Assembly: GCF_000721265.1 (NCBI RefSeq)
Contig: NZ_JOFZ01000007.1
Coordinates: 248,001-312,000 of the forward strand
DNA from: Streptomyces sp. NRRL F-5126
Lineage (GTDB): Bacteria > Actinomycetota > Actinomycetes > Streptomycetales > Streptomycetaceae
Length of the DNA: 64,000 nt
Reading direction: 5' to 3'
Shown: positions 18,962-28,527 of the stretch, in pieces
Layout of the letters: each line of letters begins with the position of its first letter
Numbering within the stretch: the first letter of the stretch is position 1
The notes under the pieces: generated by a model
Databases searched by the model: none
Seen by the model: the letters and a program-made list of their open reading frames with translations, nothing else
Told to the model about the DNA's origin: nothing
Position numbers and translations under genes: made by a program

Positions 18962-20422
18962 GTGGCCACGTCAGCACCCATCACAGACCAGGCCCCCGAC
19001 CCCGCCCGGTCGATCACGTTCCCGCCGGAATTCCTCTGGGGCACGGCCACCGCCTCGTACCAGATCGAGGGCGCCGTGCGGGAGGACGGCCGCACGCCGT
19101 CCATCTGGGACGTCTACGCGCACACCCCGGGCAGGGTGCTCGGCGGCGACACAGGCGACGTGGCTGACGACCACTACCACCGCTGGGCCGAGGACCTCGG
19201 CATACTCGGGGACCTCGGCGTCGGCGCGTACCGCTTCTCCGTCGCCTGGCCGAGGATCCAGCCCACCGGCAGCGGTCCCGCGAACGCGAAGGGCGTCGAC
19301 TTCTACAGCAGGCTCGTCGACGGACTCCTGGAGAAGGGCATCCAGCCCGTCGCCACGCTCTACCACTGGGACCTCCCGCAGGAACTCGAGGAGGCCGGCG
19401 GCTGGCCGGCGCGCGAGACGGCGTACCGCTTCGCCGAGTACGCGGGCATCGTCGCGGACGCACTCGGCGACCGTGTCCGCACCTGGACGACGCTCAACGA
19501 GCCCTGGTGCAGCGCCTTCCTGGGCTACGGGTCAGGTGTGCACGCCCCCGGCAGGACCGACCACGCCGACGCGCTGCGCGCCGCCCACCACCTGAACCTG
19601 GCGCACGGGCTCGCCGTGCGGCAACTGCGCGACCGCCTCCCGGCCGGCTCCCAGGTGTCCGTGACGCTCAACCTCCACCAGGTCCGCCCGGTGACACGGT
19701 CCCCGCAGGACCTGGACGCGGCCCGCCGCATCGACGGCACCGCCAACCGCATCTTCACCGGCCCCATGCTGGCGGGGATCTACCCGGAGGACGTGCGGGC
19801 CGACACCGCCCACCTGACCGACTGGTCCTTCGTGCGAGAGGGCGACACGGACATCATCCAGCAGCCCCTCGACTTCCTCGGCGTGAACTACTACTCGCCG
19901 ACGCTGGTCGCGCACGACGAGGGCGGCGGCGCGCACAACTCCGACGGGCACGGGGTCAGCGAGCACAGCCCCTGGCCCGCAGGTGAAGGCGTCGCGTTCC
20001 ATCAGGCGGCAGGCCGCAAGACGGCCATGGGCTGGGGGATCGATCCCACCGGCCTGTACGACCTGCTGCAGCGCGTCGCACGCGAACACCCCGGCCTGCC
20101 GATCGTCATCACCGAGAACGGCGCCGCGTTCGACGACGTGGTGGGCGGCGACGGCCGGGTGGACGACCCCGAGCGCATCTCCTACCTGCACGGGCACCTC
20201 TCCGAGGTGCACCGCGCCATCGCGTCGGGCGTGGACGTACGCGGCTACTTCCTCTGGTCGCTGCTCGACAACTTCGAGTGGGGGTACGGGTACAGCAAGC
20301 GCTTCGGCGCCGTGTACGTGGACTACGAGACGCAAGCGCGCATCCCCAAGGCCAGTGCCCGCTGGTACGCGCAGGTCGCACGGACGGGCACACTGCCCAT
20401 CCAGGACGGCATCCCGCAGTAG
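18962..20422 (+). CDS. bglC: GH1 beta-glucosidase (BglC-like)
   Basis: A 486-residue family 1 glycoside hydrolase that cleaves cellobiose and other beta-glucosides to glucose inside the cell; there is no signal peptide. The acid/base is Glu180 in TTLNEP and the nucleophile is Glu385 in [38 protein letters not shown] and the substrate-binding WSLLDNFEW are also present. Two CebR-like boxes precede the GTG start; AAGGA lies about 12 nt upstream. Unlike the usual arrangement, no cebEFG transporter or cebR gene is adjacent. A strong terminator follows at 20443. Confidence 0.94.
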   Translation: MATSAPITDQAPDPARSITFPPEFLWGTATASYQIEGAVREDGRTPSIWDVYAHTPGRVLGGDTGDVADDHYHRWAEDLGILGDLGVGAYRFSVAWPRIQPTGSGPANAKGVDFYSRLVDGLLEKGIQPVATLYHWDLPQELEEAGGWPARETAYRFAEYAGIVADALGDRVRTWTTLNEPWCSAFLGYGSGVHAPGRTDHADALRAAHHLNLAHGLAVRQLRDRLPAGSQVSVTLNLHQVRPVTRSPQDLDAARRIDGTANRIFTGPMLAGIYPEDVRADTAHLTDWSFVREGDTDIIQQPLDFLGVNYYSPTLVAHDEGGGAHNSDGHGVSEHSPWPAGEGVAFHQAAGRKTAMGWGIDPTGLYDLLQRVAREHPGLPIVITENGAAFDDVVGGDGRVDDPERISYLHGHLSEVHRAIASGVDVRGYFLWSLLDNFEWGYGYSKRFGAVYVDYETQARIPKASARWYAQVARTGTLPIQDGIPQ

Positions 20423-20442
20423 CGGCGACCTGAGCGGCCACG

Positions 20443-20494
20443 CATCGGCCGGCCGCCGCCCGCGCCGCCCGGCGTGCGCGGCGGCCGGCCGATG
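20443..20494 (+). terminator. Terminator after the beta-glucosidase gene
   Basis: A perfect 17-bp inverted repeat, CATCGGCCGGCCGCCGC with its complement, around an 18-nt loop. There is no U-tract, as is common in Streptomyces. Confidence 0.75.
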
Positions 20495-20751
20495 TACGCA
20501 GGGGTGGGGTCGACTCGGGTCCGCCCCCGATTTTCGCCGCCTGTCCGGCATTTGGCGTCCGCCGCGGCTCTCGCCCCCACCTCTGCCGTCTTGTCCGGCT
20601 TCTGCCGTGTGCCGCGCAATGTCGTGATGTCACCGTCTTCGTCTCCCAAGTGGGCCTGCGTCAAGGGCATCTGAATTCATGCCACCTACACGCGCCTGAC
20701 CTGCGGCTTGACTTGAACATGCGGTTCCTTTGGTATTCCTTTGGGCAACTC

Positions 20752-20770
20752 GTGTTCCCCACAGGAACAC
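20752..20770. promoter_or_regulatory. Inverted repeat before the S53 peptidase gene
   Basis: GTGTTCC-CCACA-GGAACAC, a perfect 7-bp repeat 79 bp upstream of the peptidase start. It could be an operator or an mRNA hairpin. The region 20495-20849 has no supported gene. It is less GC-rich than its neighbours around 20680-20760 (TTGACTTGAAC, TATTCC), a likely promoter zone. Confidence 0.45.
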
Positions 20771-20849
20771 TTGATCGCAGAGTGAGGGTCTGCGTGTGGC
20801 CAGTAGTCACAGCACGCCACACGCGTTCACTCGCACTGCAGGGGGTTCT

Positions 20850-22805
20850 ATGAGATCCAGCCGACCGCGCCTGCGCACCGGCATGGCCGTGGCAGCGACA
20901 CTGTCCATGGTCACCGGCGCTCTCGCACTCGGCGTTCAGGCCGCCGGAGCCGACACCGGCCCGGCCGGACGCTCCATGCTGCACGGGACGAAGCCGATGT
21001 GGGCCACCGCGAAGGCCGACAAGGGCACCACGGCGTCGTCCAAGGAGGTGTCCGCCCGCGTGTACCTGGCGGGACGGGACGCCGCGGGCCTCGCCGCATA
21101 CGCAAAGGGGGTCTCCGACCCCTCCTCCGCCCAGTACGGCAAGTACCTCACCGCGAAGCAGGCCAAGGTGCGCTTCGGGGCGACGAAGCAGCAGATATCC
21201 GATGTCACCAAGTGGCTCGAGTCCACCGGCCTCAAGGTCACCGGCACCACGAGCCACTACATCTCAGTCTCCGGTGACGCCAAGGCGGTGGAGAAGGCGT
21301 TCTCCACGCGGCTCCACAACTACGCCAAGGGCGGCAAGACCTACCACGCGCCCGACGCGACGGCGTCCGTGCCCGCGTCGCTGCGCGGTGCGGTGCTGAC
21401 CGTCACCGGCCTCGACAACGCGCCGAGGGTGTCGCACCACGCCGACACGCTGCCGCCGCCCGACCCGGCCTTCCACAACGCGGGGCCGTTCTCGACGTAC
21501 TACGGTTCGAGGACCAACAAGCGCCTGCCGAACGCCTACGGTTCGAAGGCCCCCTACACGATCAAGGGCTACACCGGCAAGCAGCTCCGGGCCGCGTACG
21601 GCGCGAAGAACTTCACCGGCAAGGGCGTGACGGTGGCCATCACGGACGCCTTCGCCTCGCCGACGATCGCGAAGGATGCCGCGCAGTACGCCAAGCGCAA
21701 CGGCGGCAAGCGCTACAAGAAGGGCCAGTTCTCCCAGGTCCTCCCGGACGACTTCAACGTCGACTCCTCGGGTTGCCCCGACCCCGCGGGCTGGTACGGC
21801 GAGGAGTCCCTCGACGTCGAGTCGGTTCACGCGGTCGCGCCCGACGCGAACATCACCTACGTCGGTGGGGCCTCCTGCCAGGACGACGACCTGCTCGACG
21901 CCCTCAGCAAGGTCGTCGACAGCCACCTGGCCGACATCGTCTCCAACTCGTGGGGGGACGTCGAGGCCAACCAGACTCCGGCGTCGCAGGCCGCCTACGA
22001 CCAGGTGTTCCAGATGGGCGCCGTCGAGGGCATCGGCTTCTACTTCTCCACCGGTGACGACGGCGACTTCCAGGCGGCGACCGGCACCAAGCAGGTCGAC
22101 ACCCCGGCCAACTCGTCGTGGGTCACCGCAGTCGGCGGCACCTCGCTCGCGGTCGGCAAGGGGAACAAGTACAAGTGGGAGACCGGCTGGGGCACCCTCC
22201 AGGCATCCCTGTCGAAGAACGGCAAGAACTGGACCGGATTCCCCGGCCCGTTCACCTCGGGCGCCGGCGGCGGCACCAGCACCACCGTGCCGCAGCCCTT
22301 CTACCAGAAGGGTGTCGTGCCGGGCTCGCTGTCGAAGGCGAACGGCACCTCGCCGATGCGCACCCTGCCGGACATCTCCGCGGTCGCCGACCCCAACACC
22401 GGCTTCCTCATCGGTATGACGCAGGAGCAGAAGAACGGCAAGGACCGGTACAGCGAGTACCGTCTCGGCGGCACCTCGCTCGCCTCCCCGGTCATCGCCG
22501 GGATCCAGGCGCTGGCGCAGCAGGCGCGGCACGGTGTGCCGATCGGCTTCGCCAACCCGGGGATCTACCAGCGCTACGGCACGTCGGCGTACCACGACGT
22601 CACGGACCACCCGCTGGGTGCCGGCCAGGACATCGCGGTCGTGCGCAACGACTACACCGACACGCAGGACCCCTCCTCGCCGACCAGGACGACGATCCGC
22701 ACCCTCGGCCATGACAGCTCGCTGTCCGCCACCGTGGGCTACGACGACGTGACCGGTGTGGGCAGCCCGGGGTCGAACTACGTGACGTCCTACAAGACGC
22801 GCTGA
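20850..22805 (+). CDS. Secreted S53 (sedolisin/kumamolisin-type) serine-carboxyl peptidase
   Basis: A 651-residue preproenzyme: a Sec-type signal peptide (residues ~1-35, ending near VQAAGA), a pro-domain (~45-190) with YFG-like features, and a subtilisin-fold catalytic domain. The catalytic Glu318 and Asp322 are in EESLDVE, the oxyanion Asp in SNSWGD and the nucleophile Ser543 in GGTSLASP. These enzymes digest proteins outside the cell, usually best at acid pH. The calcium site expected near the C-terminus would fall in the VTGVGSPGSNYV region. ATG at 20850 is preferred (GGGGG upstream and a typical signal peptide). An in-frame GTG 54 nt earlier would add an atypical extension. Confidence 0.92.
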   Translation: MRSSRPRLRTGMAVAATLSMVTGALALGVQAAGADTGPAGRSMLHGTKPMWATAKADKGTTASSKEVSARVYLAGRDAAGLAAYAKGVSDPSSAQYGKYLTAKQAKVRFGATKQQISDVTKWLESTGLKVTGTTSHYISVSGDAKAVEKAFSTRLHNYAKGGKTYHAPDATASVPASLRGAVLTVTGLDNAPRVSHHADTLPPPDPAFHNAGPFSTYYGSRTNKRLPNAYGSKAPYTIKGYTGKQLRAAYGAKNFTGKGVTVAITDAFASPTIAKDAAQYAKRNGGKRYKKGQFSQVLPDDFNVDSSGCPDPAGWYGEESLDVESVHAVAPDANITYVGGASCQDDDLLDALSKVVDSHLADIVSNSWGDVEANQTPASQAAYDQVFQMGAVEGIGFYFSTGDDGDFQAATGTKQVDTPANSSWVTAVGGTSLAVGKGNKYKWETGWGTLQASLSKNGKNWTGFPGPFTSGAGGGTSTTVPQPFYQKGVVPGSLSKANGTSPMRTLPDISAVADPNTGFLIGMTQEQKNGKDRYSEYRLGGTSLASPVIAGIQALAQQARHGVPIGFANPGIYQRYGTSAYHDVTDHPLGAGQDIAVVRNDYTDTQDPSSPTRTTIRTLGHDSSLSATVGYDDVTGVGSPGSNYVTSYKTR

Positions 22806-23063
22806 CCCGCGGCGCCACCACGGCACCGTCGCACGCCGGTACGGCCCTCGTGCGGCACGGAGCAGGCCACCTGCCCTGTGCCCGCGGGGGCCGCTGTGTT
22901 GCCGTGGGCGAGGTGAAGTGCCGACCGGGGTGTGCACGCCTGACCCGGCCGCGATGTGCGGGACGACGGGACACACGAGGGCGGGGCGGGACGGCCGGGC
23001 GGGGCCCGGCGGTCCGCCACCCCCAGTGGCCGGGCGGTCCCGGGAAAGGGTCCGCCCGCCGGT

Positions 23064-23678
23064 TCAGGCGCGCTCGCGGTACAGGCCCCGGCCCGCGCGG
23101 TCGGCACGGGACGTCGCGACCAGGCGGTCGAGCGTGCTGCGCACGGCGTTGATCTCGCCGGGGCTGCCGTCGCGGCCGAGGACCTTCGCCACGTCACGCG
23201 CCCTGACCGTGCCGCCCTTCGCGTCGGCGAGGATGTCGAGCACCTGGCGGGTGAGGCCGCTCGGCGACTCGCTCTCGTCGCCCTTCTTCGCGGCCGCCTT
23301 CTTCGCGGTCGCCGGCTTCGAGGAGCGCTCGGGGGCGGCCTTCTTCGCGGAACCCCGCTTCTTGGCCGCCTTCTTCGCGCCGGAGCGGCGCGGGGCGGGC
23401 ACCGAGGCAACGGGTGCGGCGGCCTTGCCGGCCGCCGGCTCGGCGTCGGCGTCGGCGGCGGCCGGAGCCCCGGTCTGCTCCGCCCCCTCCAGCACGTGCG
23501 GCACACCGGAGAGCGCCGTCAGCGCCGAAAGCGCCGAACGCACCGACTCAAGGCGCTCGGTGACCGCGGCGAGCTCCTTCTCCAGCGACTGCTGGTGTGC
23601 CTCCAGGCGCGGAAGTTCAGCCTTGAGGAGCGTGGTTGTCGCCTCGACACTGTTCGGCGAGGCGGGTGCGGATGTCAT
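23064..23678 (-). CDS. Coiled-coil, Lys/Ala-rich (histone H1-like) protein with C-terminal winged helix
   Basis: A 204-residue protein in three parts. Residues ~15-60 form a predicted coiled coil (AELPRLEAHQQSLEKELAAVTERLESV). Residues ~75-140 are a basic AKKAAKKRG/KKAAAKKG tail like bacterial H1 proteins. Residues ~145-204 look like a winged helix (TRQVLDILADAKGGTVRARDVAKVL...VRSTLDRLVATSRADR). This suggests a DNA-binding chromatin or regulatory protein, but I cannot name it. The ATG is set by GGAAAGGGA about 8 nt upstream. Confidence 0.75.
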   Translation of the reverse strand: MTSAPASPNSVEATTTLLKAELPRLEAHQQSLEKELAAVTERLESVRSALSALTALSGVPHVLEGAEQTGAPAAADADAEPAAGKAAAPVASVPAPRRSGAKKAAKKRGSAKKAAPERSSKPATAKKAAAKKGDESESPSGLTRQVLDILADAKGGTVRARDVAKVLGRDGSPGEINAVRSTLDRLVATSRADRAGRGLYRERA

Positions 23679-24037
23679 TTGGTGTCCCTTTCCGTCAGGA
23701 GCCACCGGCCGTGTTCCCTCGGTGGCCTGTGCCGACAGAGCCTAAGCTCTGCCGGGGCCCTCGCGGGCGGCAAGTGATCGTTCGGCGTCACACGCATGCA
23801 CAACGACTCGGAGTCGGCACCGGTTCCTGCACACGGTGCGCGCGACGACGCCCACCGTACACACCCTTTCTGACGTGCTCGAACGCGCCCGTCCCCGAGG
23901 GGCGTCGGGCGGTGCGGCCGGCCGTGACCGGCGCCGCGGCGGCGCAGGCCACCCGGGTGTGACGGAAAGCGCGCACCACGCACGGCAGTTGACGCCGGTG
24001 CTCGCCGGCGCCCGCACACCTGAACGGGCCCGGTGGG
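23679..24037. other. Intergenic region with no supported gene
   Basis: 359 bp between two - strand genes. It has lower coding periodicity, and I see no convincing terminator, RNA gene or operator. It probably contains the promoter of the H1-like gene near its left end. Confidence 0.35.
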
Positions 24038-24766
24038 TCATGCCCTGCGCGCCACCATCGTCACGCAGCGGGCCCCGCCGTCCGCCCGCCTGCCGAGCGC
24101 CTCGACGGGCAGCAGCTCCACCGTGAACCCCGCGTCCGCCAACTCGTCGACCACGTCGGACAGCCGGAACGTCCGGTAGTACATGACGAACCGGGGCCGC
24201 CACACGGCGTTGCGTACGCGCATCGCCGCGTCGAAACCCCACAGTGCCCAGTAGGGGAGTGAACCCACACGTGGTGGGGCCGGGAGCGGAAAGACGAACA
24301 GGCCTCCGGGACGCAACGCGCGGCGTACCCCCGCGAACACGGCGGACCGCTCGCCGGGGAGGAAGTGGCCGAACGCCCCGAAGCTCACCGCGAGATCGAA
24401 CGCACCGTCGAACGGCAGCGCACGCGCGTCCCCGCGCACCCACTGGACGGAGGGTCCGCCCGGGACGTCCGCGAAGGCCGCGGCGGCACGCGCCAGCATC
24501 CCCGCGCTGAAGTCGACGCCGGTCACACGCTCCTCGCACACCTCGCGCAGGGCGCCCACACCCGCGCCGGTGCCGCAACAGACGTCGAGCCCGGTGGCGA
24601 ACGGCCCGAGCGGCCGCACCGCCGACACCACCGCGTCCAGGAAGGGCTCCGGTGTACGAAACGGTGTCGCGTCGAACTTCGGGGCCAGCAGGTCGTACCC
24701 GTGTTCCACGGATGACAGGGCCTGCACGGCCAGTTCGGTGAGGGAGGGCCCGCGTGCGGAGAACAT
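24038..24766 (-). CDS. Class I SAM-dependent methyltransferase
   Basis: A 242-residue methyltransferase. Motif I is [15 protein letters not shown]; the acidic end of strand beta2 is [10 protein letters not shown], with motif II in [13 protein letters not shown]. It acts on an unknown small molecule. Its C-terminal part ([25 protein letters not shown]) has hydrophobic faces that could bind a lipid-like substrate. TACGCT lies 7 nt before the ATG, pointing to a leaderless mRNA. It is divergent from the hemC-like gene, with 163 bp between. Confidence 0.85.
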   Translation of the reverse strand: MFSARGPSLTELAVQALSSVEHGYDLLAPKFDATPFRTPEPFLDAVVSAVRPLGPFATGLDVCCGTGAGVGALREVCEERVTGVDFSAGMLARAAAAFADVPGGPSVQWVRGDARALPFDGAFDLAVSFGAFGHFLPGERSAVFAGVRRALRPGGLFVFPLPAPPRVGSLPYWALWGFDAAMRVRNAVWRPRFVMYYRTFRLSDVVDELADAGFTVELLPVEALGRRADGGARCVTMVARRA

Positions 24767-24929
24767 CACACCCAGCGTAGGCGAGACCGGGGGCGTGCGC
24801 CGCACGCTCCCACCACACCCCGCGGGAAAGGCGGGCCCCGCCGGACCGCACCGGCCACCGCGACCGACCGGCGCCGTACGGGTGGCCCCGTTACCGGTGA
24901 CCGCCGGCCGGCGGCTATCGTTGGTGTAC

Positions 24930-25865
24930 ATGTCCGCCCCTGAGATCGTCCGCATCGTCTCCCGTGACTCGCCGATGGCCCTGGCCCAGGTCGAGCGTGT
25001 ACGCGCCGAGCTGGCAGCCCTGCACCCCGGCATCGCCACCGAGGTCGTCCCGGTGAAGACCACGGGTGACAAGTGGCTCGGCGACCTCGCCAAGGTCGAG
25101 GGCAAGGGCGCGTTCACGAAGGAGGTCGACGCGGCGCTGCTCGCCGGGGAGGCCGACCTGGCCGTGCACTGCGTGAAGGACATCCCGGCGGACCGTCCGC
25201 TGCCCGCCGGAACCACCTTCGCGGCCTTCCTCAGGCGCGACGACGTGCGCGACGCTCTCATCCACCCCGGTGGGCTGACGCTCGACGAGCTGCCGGAGGG
25301 TGCCAGGATCGGCACGTCCTCCGTACGCAGGGTCGCGCAGCTGGCCGCTTCCCACCCGCACCTGGAGTGCGTCCCGCTGCGCGGCAACGCCAACCGCCGC
25401 CTGGACAAGCTCGCCGCCGGCGAGTGCGACGCCCTGCTGCTGGCCGCCGCCGGGCTCGCCCGCATCGGCCGCGAGGACGTCATCACGGAGGTCCTCACCA
25501 CGGACGCCATGTGCCCGCCGATCGGCGCCGGTGTGCTGGCACTCCAGTGCCGCGAGGGCGACACCGCCGTGATCGACGCCATCAGCGACCTCGGCGACCC
25601 CGACACCCACCGCGAGACCATGGCGGAGCGCATGTTCCTGCATGTCCTGCAGGGGCACTGCAATTCGCCCATCGCGGGCTTCGCCAAGGCGCACAGGGGC
25701 GGCGACCTCTCGCTGCGCGCCTGCGTGTTCTCGCCCGACGGCAAGACCGTGCTCAACGCCCACGAGTGGGCCGGCCCGCTCGACCCCGCGACACTCGGCA
25801 CCTCCGTCGCCGTCAGCCTGCTGCGCCAGGGGGCCCGCGAGCTGATCGACGGTATCGCGCACTGA
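24930..25865 (+). CDS. hemC: Porphobilinogen deaminase, stand-alone paralogue
   Basis: Hydroxymethylbilane synthase, which joins four porphobilinogens for haem, cobalamin and sirohaem. The 311-residue protein keeps the key residues: HCVKDIP (catalytic Asp), [16 protein letters not shown] and the dipyrromethane cofactor Cys244 in LQGHCNSPI. The last motif differs from the usual GGCxxPxG. It stands alone, whereas the housekeeping hemC of Streptomyces is in a hemA-C-D cluster, so this is probably a second copy. TATCGT 8 nt before the ATG suggests a leaderless mRNA. Confidence 0.9.
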   Translation: MSAPEIVRIVSRDSPMALAQVERVRAELAALHPGIATEVVPVKTTGDKWLGDLAKVEGKGAFTKEVDAALLAGEADLAVHCVKDIPADRPLPAGTTFAAFLRRDDVRDALIHPGGLTLDELPEGARIGTSSVRRVAQLAASHPHLECVPLRGNANRRLDKLAAGECDALLLAAAGLARIGREDVITEVLTTDAMCPPIGAGVLALQCREGDTAVIDAISDLGDPDTHRETMAERMFLHVLQGHCNSPIAGFAKAHRGGDLSLRACVFSPDGKTVLNAHEWAGPLDPATLGTSVAVSLLRQGARELIDGIAH

Positions 25866-26037
25866 CGTACGCGCGCCGTCCTCGCGCGCACGCCTGTCTC
25901 ACGCCGGGCGGATTCCCGCCGCGTGGTCTAGAGTTGGCGCTCGCGATCCGCGGTGGCACCTCATGGCCTGGTGGACGTTCCTGCTCGTCCCCGTCACGGC
26001 ACCCGTGACGGCGTCCGTCCCACGCGAGGGCCGTACC

Positions 26038-27348
26038 GTGAACGAGAGCGCACGCGTCGCAGGTCCGTCATGCGCGAACACCGGGCGGGCACCGGCCGGC
26101 CGGGTGTCCGCCGCCCGCGCCGCACTGCTCGCCACGCCGGGGCGCCGTGCGTCCACCGCCGCCGTGCTGATCACGGCCACCACCGCCTTCGTCACACTCG
26201 TACCCGTCTTCAGGCACTTCTTCGACGCCGGCGTCTACTACGGAACCGTCGACCAGTGGATCCACCACGGCGGGCACATCTACGACTACGTGCGGCCCGG
26301 CTCGCACTACGGATTCACCTATCCGCCGTTCGCCGCCCTCGCGATGGCTCCCATGGCGCTGGTGTCCTGGCCGGTCGTCGTGGCGGTCGCGTGCGCCCTG
26401 TCCGTACTCGCCTCCTGCCTGCTGCTGTACTGGCTGCTCGGCGACGCCGTCCGCCGCGTGGCCGGGCGGCCCTGGCTCGCCTGGAGCGTCATCGGGTGCC
26501 TCTTCACGGTCCTCGAACCCGTCAGTGACACGTTCAGCTTCGGCCAGGTCAACCTGGTGCTCGTCGCCCTCGTGTTCGCCGACGCGCGACTGCTGGCCAC
26601 CGGGCGCGGCAGGTACGCGGGGATCGGGACCGGCCTCGCCGCCGCCGTCAAACTGACACCCGCCCTCTTCATCGGCTACCTGCTCGTCACAGGACGCCGC
26701 CGGCAGGCCGCGCTCGCCGCCGCCACAGCGGCCGCCGCCACACTCGTCGCCGCGGCCGTCGACCCGGGCGCCTCGCGCACGTACTGGACCGGCGCCCTCT
26801 TCGACACCGGCAGGGTGGGGCGGCTCGCCTTCATCTCGAACCAGTCCGTGCAGGGGGTCCTGGCACGACTCGGTCCCGGCTTCACCGGCCACGCCGCGTG
26901 GCTGCTGTGCGTGGCGGCCGTGCTCGCCGTGTGGCTGCGCCGTTCCCGCATCGCCGCGGCCGCAGGCGACGACCGGGCGGGCTTCGCGCTGACGGGCCTC
27001 GCCGCCTGCCTGGTCTCCCCGGTCACCTGGGTCCACCACCTGGTCTGGGCGGTACCCGCCCTCGCCGTCCTCGCCGACGCAGGCCTGCGCCGCGGCAGCC
27101 GCCGGGCCCTGGTGGTGTGCGGGGCACTCCACGTGCTGCTGTCCAGCTACATCATCTGGCTCTGGGGCGCGGCCGGCACCACCGGGGCCGTCGCTTTCGT
27201 CGGCGGCAACACGTACGTCTGGATCACGCTCGGGCTGCTGGCCGCGCTGCCTCTGGCGGACCCCGCGCCGGCCGCTGGCACGGCGCGGGCGCCCGGCGCC
27301 CGCGGCCTCACCGAGGGCTCCTTGTCCGCCGGCGAGGCATCTCGTTAG
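26038..27348 (+). CDS. GT87-family (DUF2029) polyprenol-sugar-dependent glycosyltransferase
   Basis: A 436-residue integral membrane glycosyltransferase with about ten hydrophobic helices, of the PimE-like alpha-mannosyltransferase family. The extracytoplasmic first loop carries the acidic catalytic signature FFDAGVYYGTVDQWIHHGG, then YDYVRPGSHYGFTYPPFAAL, and SPVTWVHHLVWAVPAL near the end; these are GT87 hallmarks. It would transfer mannose or a similar sugar from a polyprenyl phosphate on the outer face of the membrane to a lipid or wall glycan. GTG at 26038 has GAGGG upstream. An in-frame ATG at 25963 would add 25 residues and is also possible, since a TAGAGT box lies at 25929. Confidence 0.85.
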   Translation: MNESARVAGPSCANTGRAPAGRVSAARAALLATPGRRASTAAVLITATTAFVTLVPVFRHFFDAGVYYGTVDQWIHHGGHIYDYVRPGSHYGFTYPPFAALAMAPMALVSWPVVVAVACALSVLASCLLLYWLLGDAVRRVAGRPWLAWSVIGCLFTVLEPVSDTFSFGQVNLVLVALVFADARLLATGRGRYAGIGTGLAAAVKLTPALFIGYLLVTGRRRQAALAAATAAAATLVAAAVDPGASRTYWTGALFDTGRVGRLAFISNQSVQGVLARLGPGFTGHAAWLLCVAAVLAVWLRRSRIAAAAGDDRAGFALTGLAACLVSPVTWVHHLVWAVPALAVLADAGLRRGSRRALVVCGALHVLLSSYIIWLWGAAGTTGAVAFVGGNTYVWITLGLLAALPLADPAPAAGTARAPGARGLTEGSLSAGEASR

Positions 27349-27452
27349 GGTTGAAGAAGTGATCAACAGCGTCCGGGGAGCCACCGGCACCCGCCGGACG
27401 ACTGCCGGCCGACGGCCGCCGCGACGGCGGCCGCCGAGGAGAGGAGCGGCCC

Positions 27453-28421
27453 GTGCGCTACACACGACTGGGCAACACCGGTCTTGAGGTCTCAGCCATC
27501 ACGCTGGGCTGCATGAGCTTCGGCGCGCCCGAGCGCGGCACGCACTCCTGGAGCCTCGGCGAGGAGGCGAGCCGAGAGATCATCAAGCAGGCGCTCGACG
27601 CAGGCATCACCACGTTCGACACCGCGAACGTGTACTCGGCCGGTTCGAGCGAGGAGATCACCGGCCGGGCGCTCAAGGACTTCGCCCGCCGTGACGACGT
27701 CGTCATCGCCACCAAGGTCTTCAACCGCATGCGGCCGGGACCCAACGGCGCGGGCCTGTCACGCAAGGCCATCCTCACGGAGATCGACAACAGCCTGCGC
27801 CGCCTCGGCACGGACTACGTCGACCTCTACCAGATCCACCGCTGGGACCCCGCCACCCCCATCGAGGAGACCCTCGAAGCGCTGCACGACGTGGTGAAGG
27901 CGGGCAAGGCCCGCTACATCGGCGCGTCCTCCATGTACACCTGGCAGTTCGCGAAGGCCCTGTACACCGCCGACCTGCACGGCTGGACGCGCTTCGTGTC
28001 GATGCAGAACCACTACAACCTGATCTACCGCGAGGAGGAGCGCGACATGCTCCCCTTCTGCGCCGACCAGGGCATCGGTGTGGTGCCGTGGAGCCCGCTC
28101 GCCCGCGGCAGGCTCACGAGGCCGTGGGACGCGCGTACGGCACGCTCCGACACCGACGAGTTCGGCAAGACGCTGTACCACCCCGAGGACCGCACCGTGG
28201 TGGAACGCGTCGCCGACGTGGCGGGCAAGCACGGCGTGAACCAGGCGCAGGTGGCGCTGGCCTGGCTGTCCCACCAGTCCGTCGTGACGTCCCCGATCGT
28301 CGGCGTCACCAAGGCGGCTCAGCTGGCCGACGCGGTCGCCTCCCTCGACCTCGCGCTGAGCCAGGACGAGATGGCCCTGCTCCAGGAGCCCTACCGGCCG
28401 CACGGGGTCGCGGGCCACTGA
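27453..28421 (+). CDS. Aldo/keto reductase (AKR, YhdN/tas-like)
   Basis: A 322-residue aldo/keto reductase. MRYTRLGNTGLEVSAITLGCMSFG opens the barrel. The catalytic Asp/Tyr are in FDTANVYSAGSSEE, the Lys in VIATKVF and the His in LYQIHRWD; SPIVGVTKAAQL binds the cofactor phosphate. The family member closest by memory is the general-stress/aldehyde reductase group. GAGGAGAGGAG stands before the GTG start. It differs clearly from the other aldo/keto reductase at 8692. Confidence 0.92.
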   Translation: MRYTRLGNTGLEVSAITLGCMSFGAPERGTHSWSLGEEASREIIKQALDAGITTFDTANVYSAGSSEEITGRALKDFARRDDVVIATKVFNRMRPGPNGAGLSRKAILTEIDNSLRRLGTDYVDLYQIHRWDPATPIEETLEALHDVVKAGKARYIGASSMYTWQFAKALYTADLHGWTRFVSMQNHYNLIYREEERDMLPFCADQGIGVVPWSPLARGRLTRPWDARTARSDTDEFGKTLYHPEDRTVVERVADVAGKHGVNQAQVALAWLSHQSVVTSPIVGVTKAAQLADAVASLDLALSQDEMALLQEPYRPHGVAGH

Positions 28422-28527
28422 CGGCTCCCGCCGACTTCAGGAGACGATCTGCCGCACGTCCCTGGCTGATCGCCGCGGCAGCTGACAGACTCGGCCGGGT
28501 GAAAGGGCGTCAGGCGGTGATCGTGCC

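Noticed and set aside
23780..23860. tRNA-like stretch in the gap after the H1-like gene
   Set aside because: No cloverleaf with a T-loop GTTCRA and matching acceptor stem could be drawn.
24038..25891. A 617-codon open frame on the - strand opposite hemC
   Set aside because: Only its last 242 codons look like a protein (a methyltransferase). The part opposite hemC is a mirror of a real gene, as is common in GC-rich DNA.
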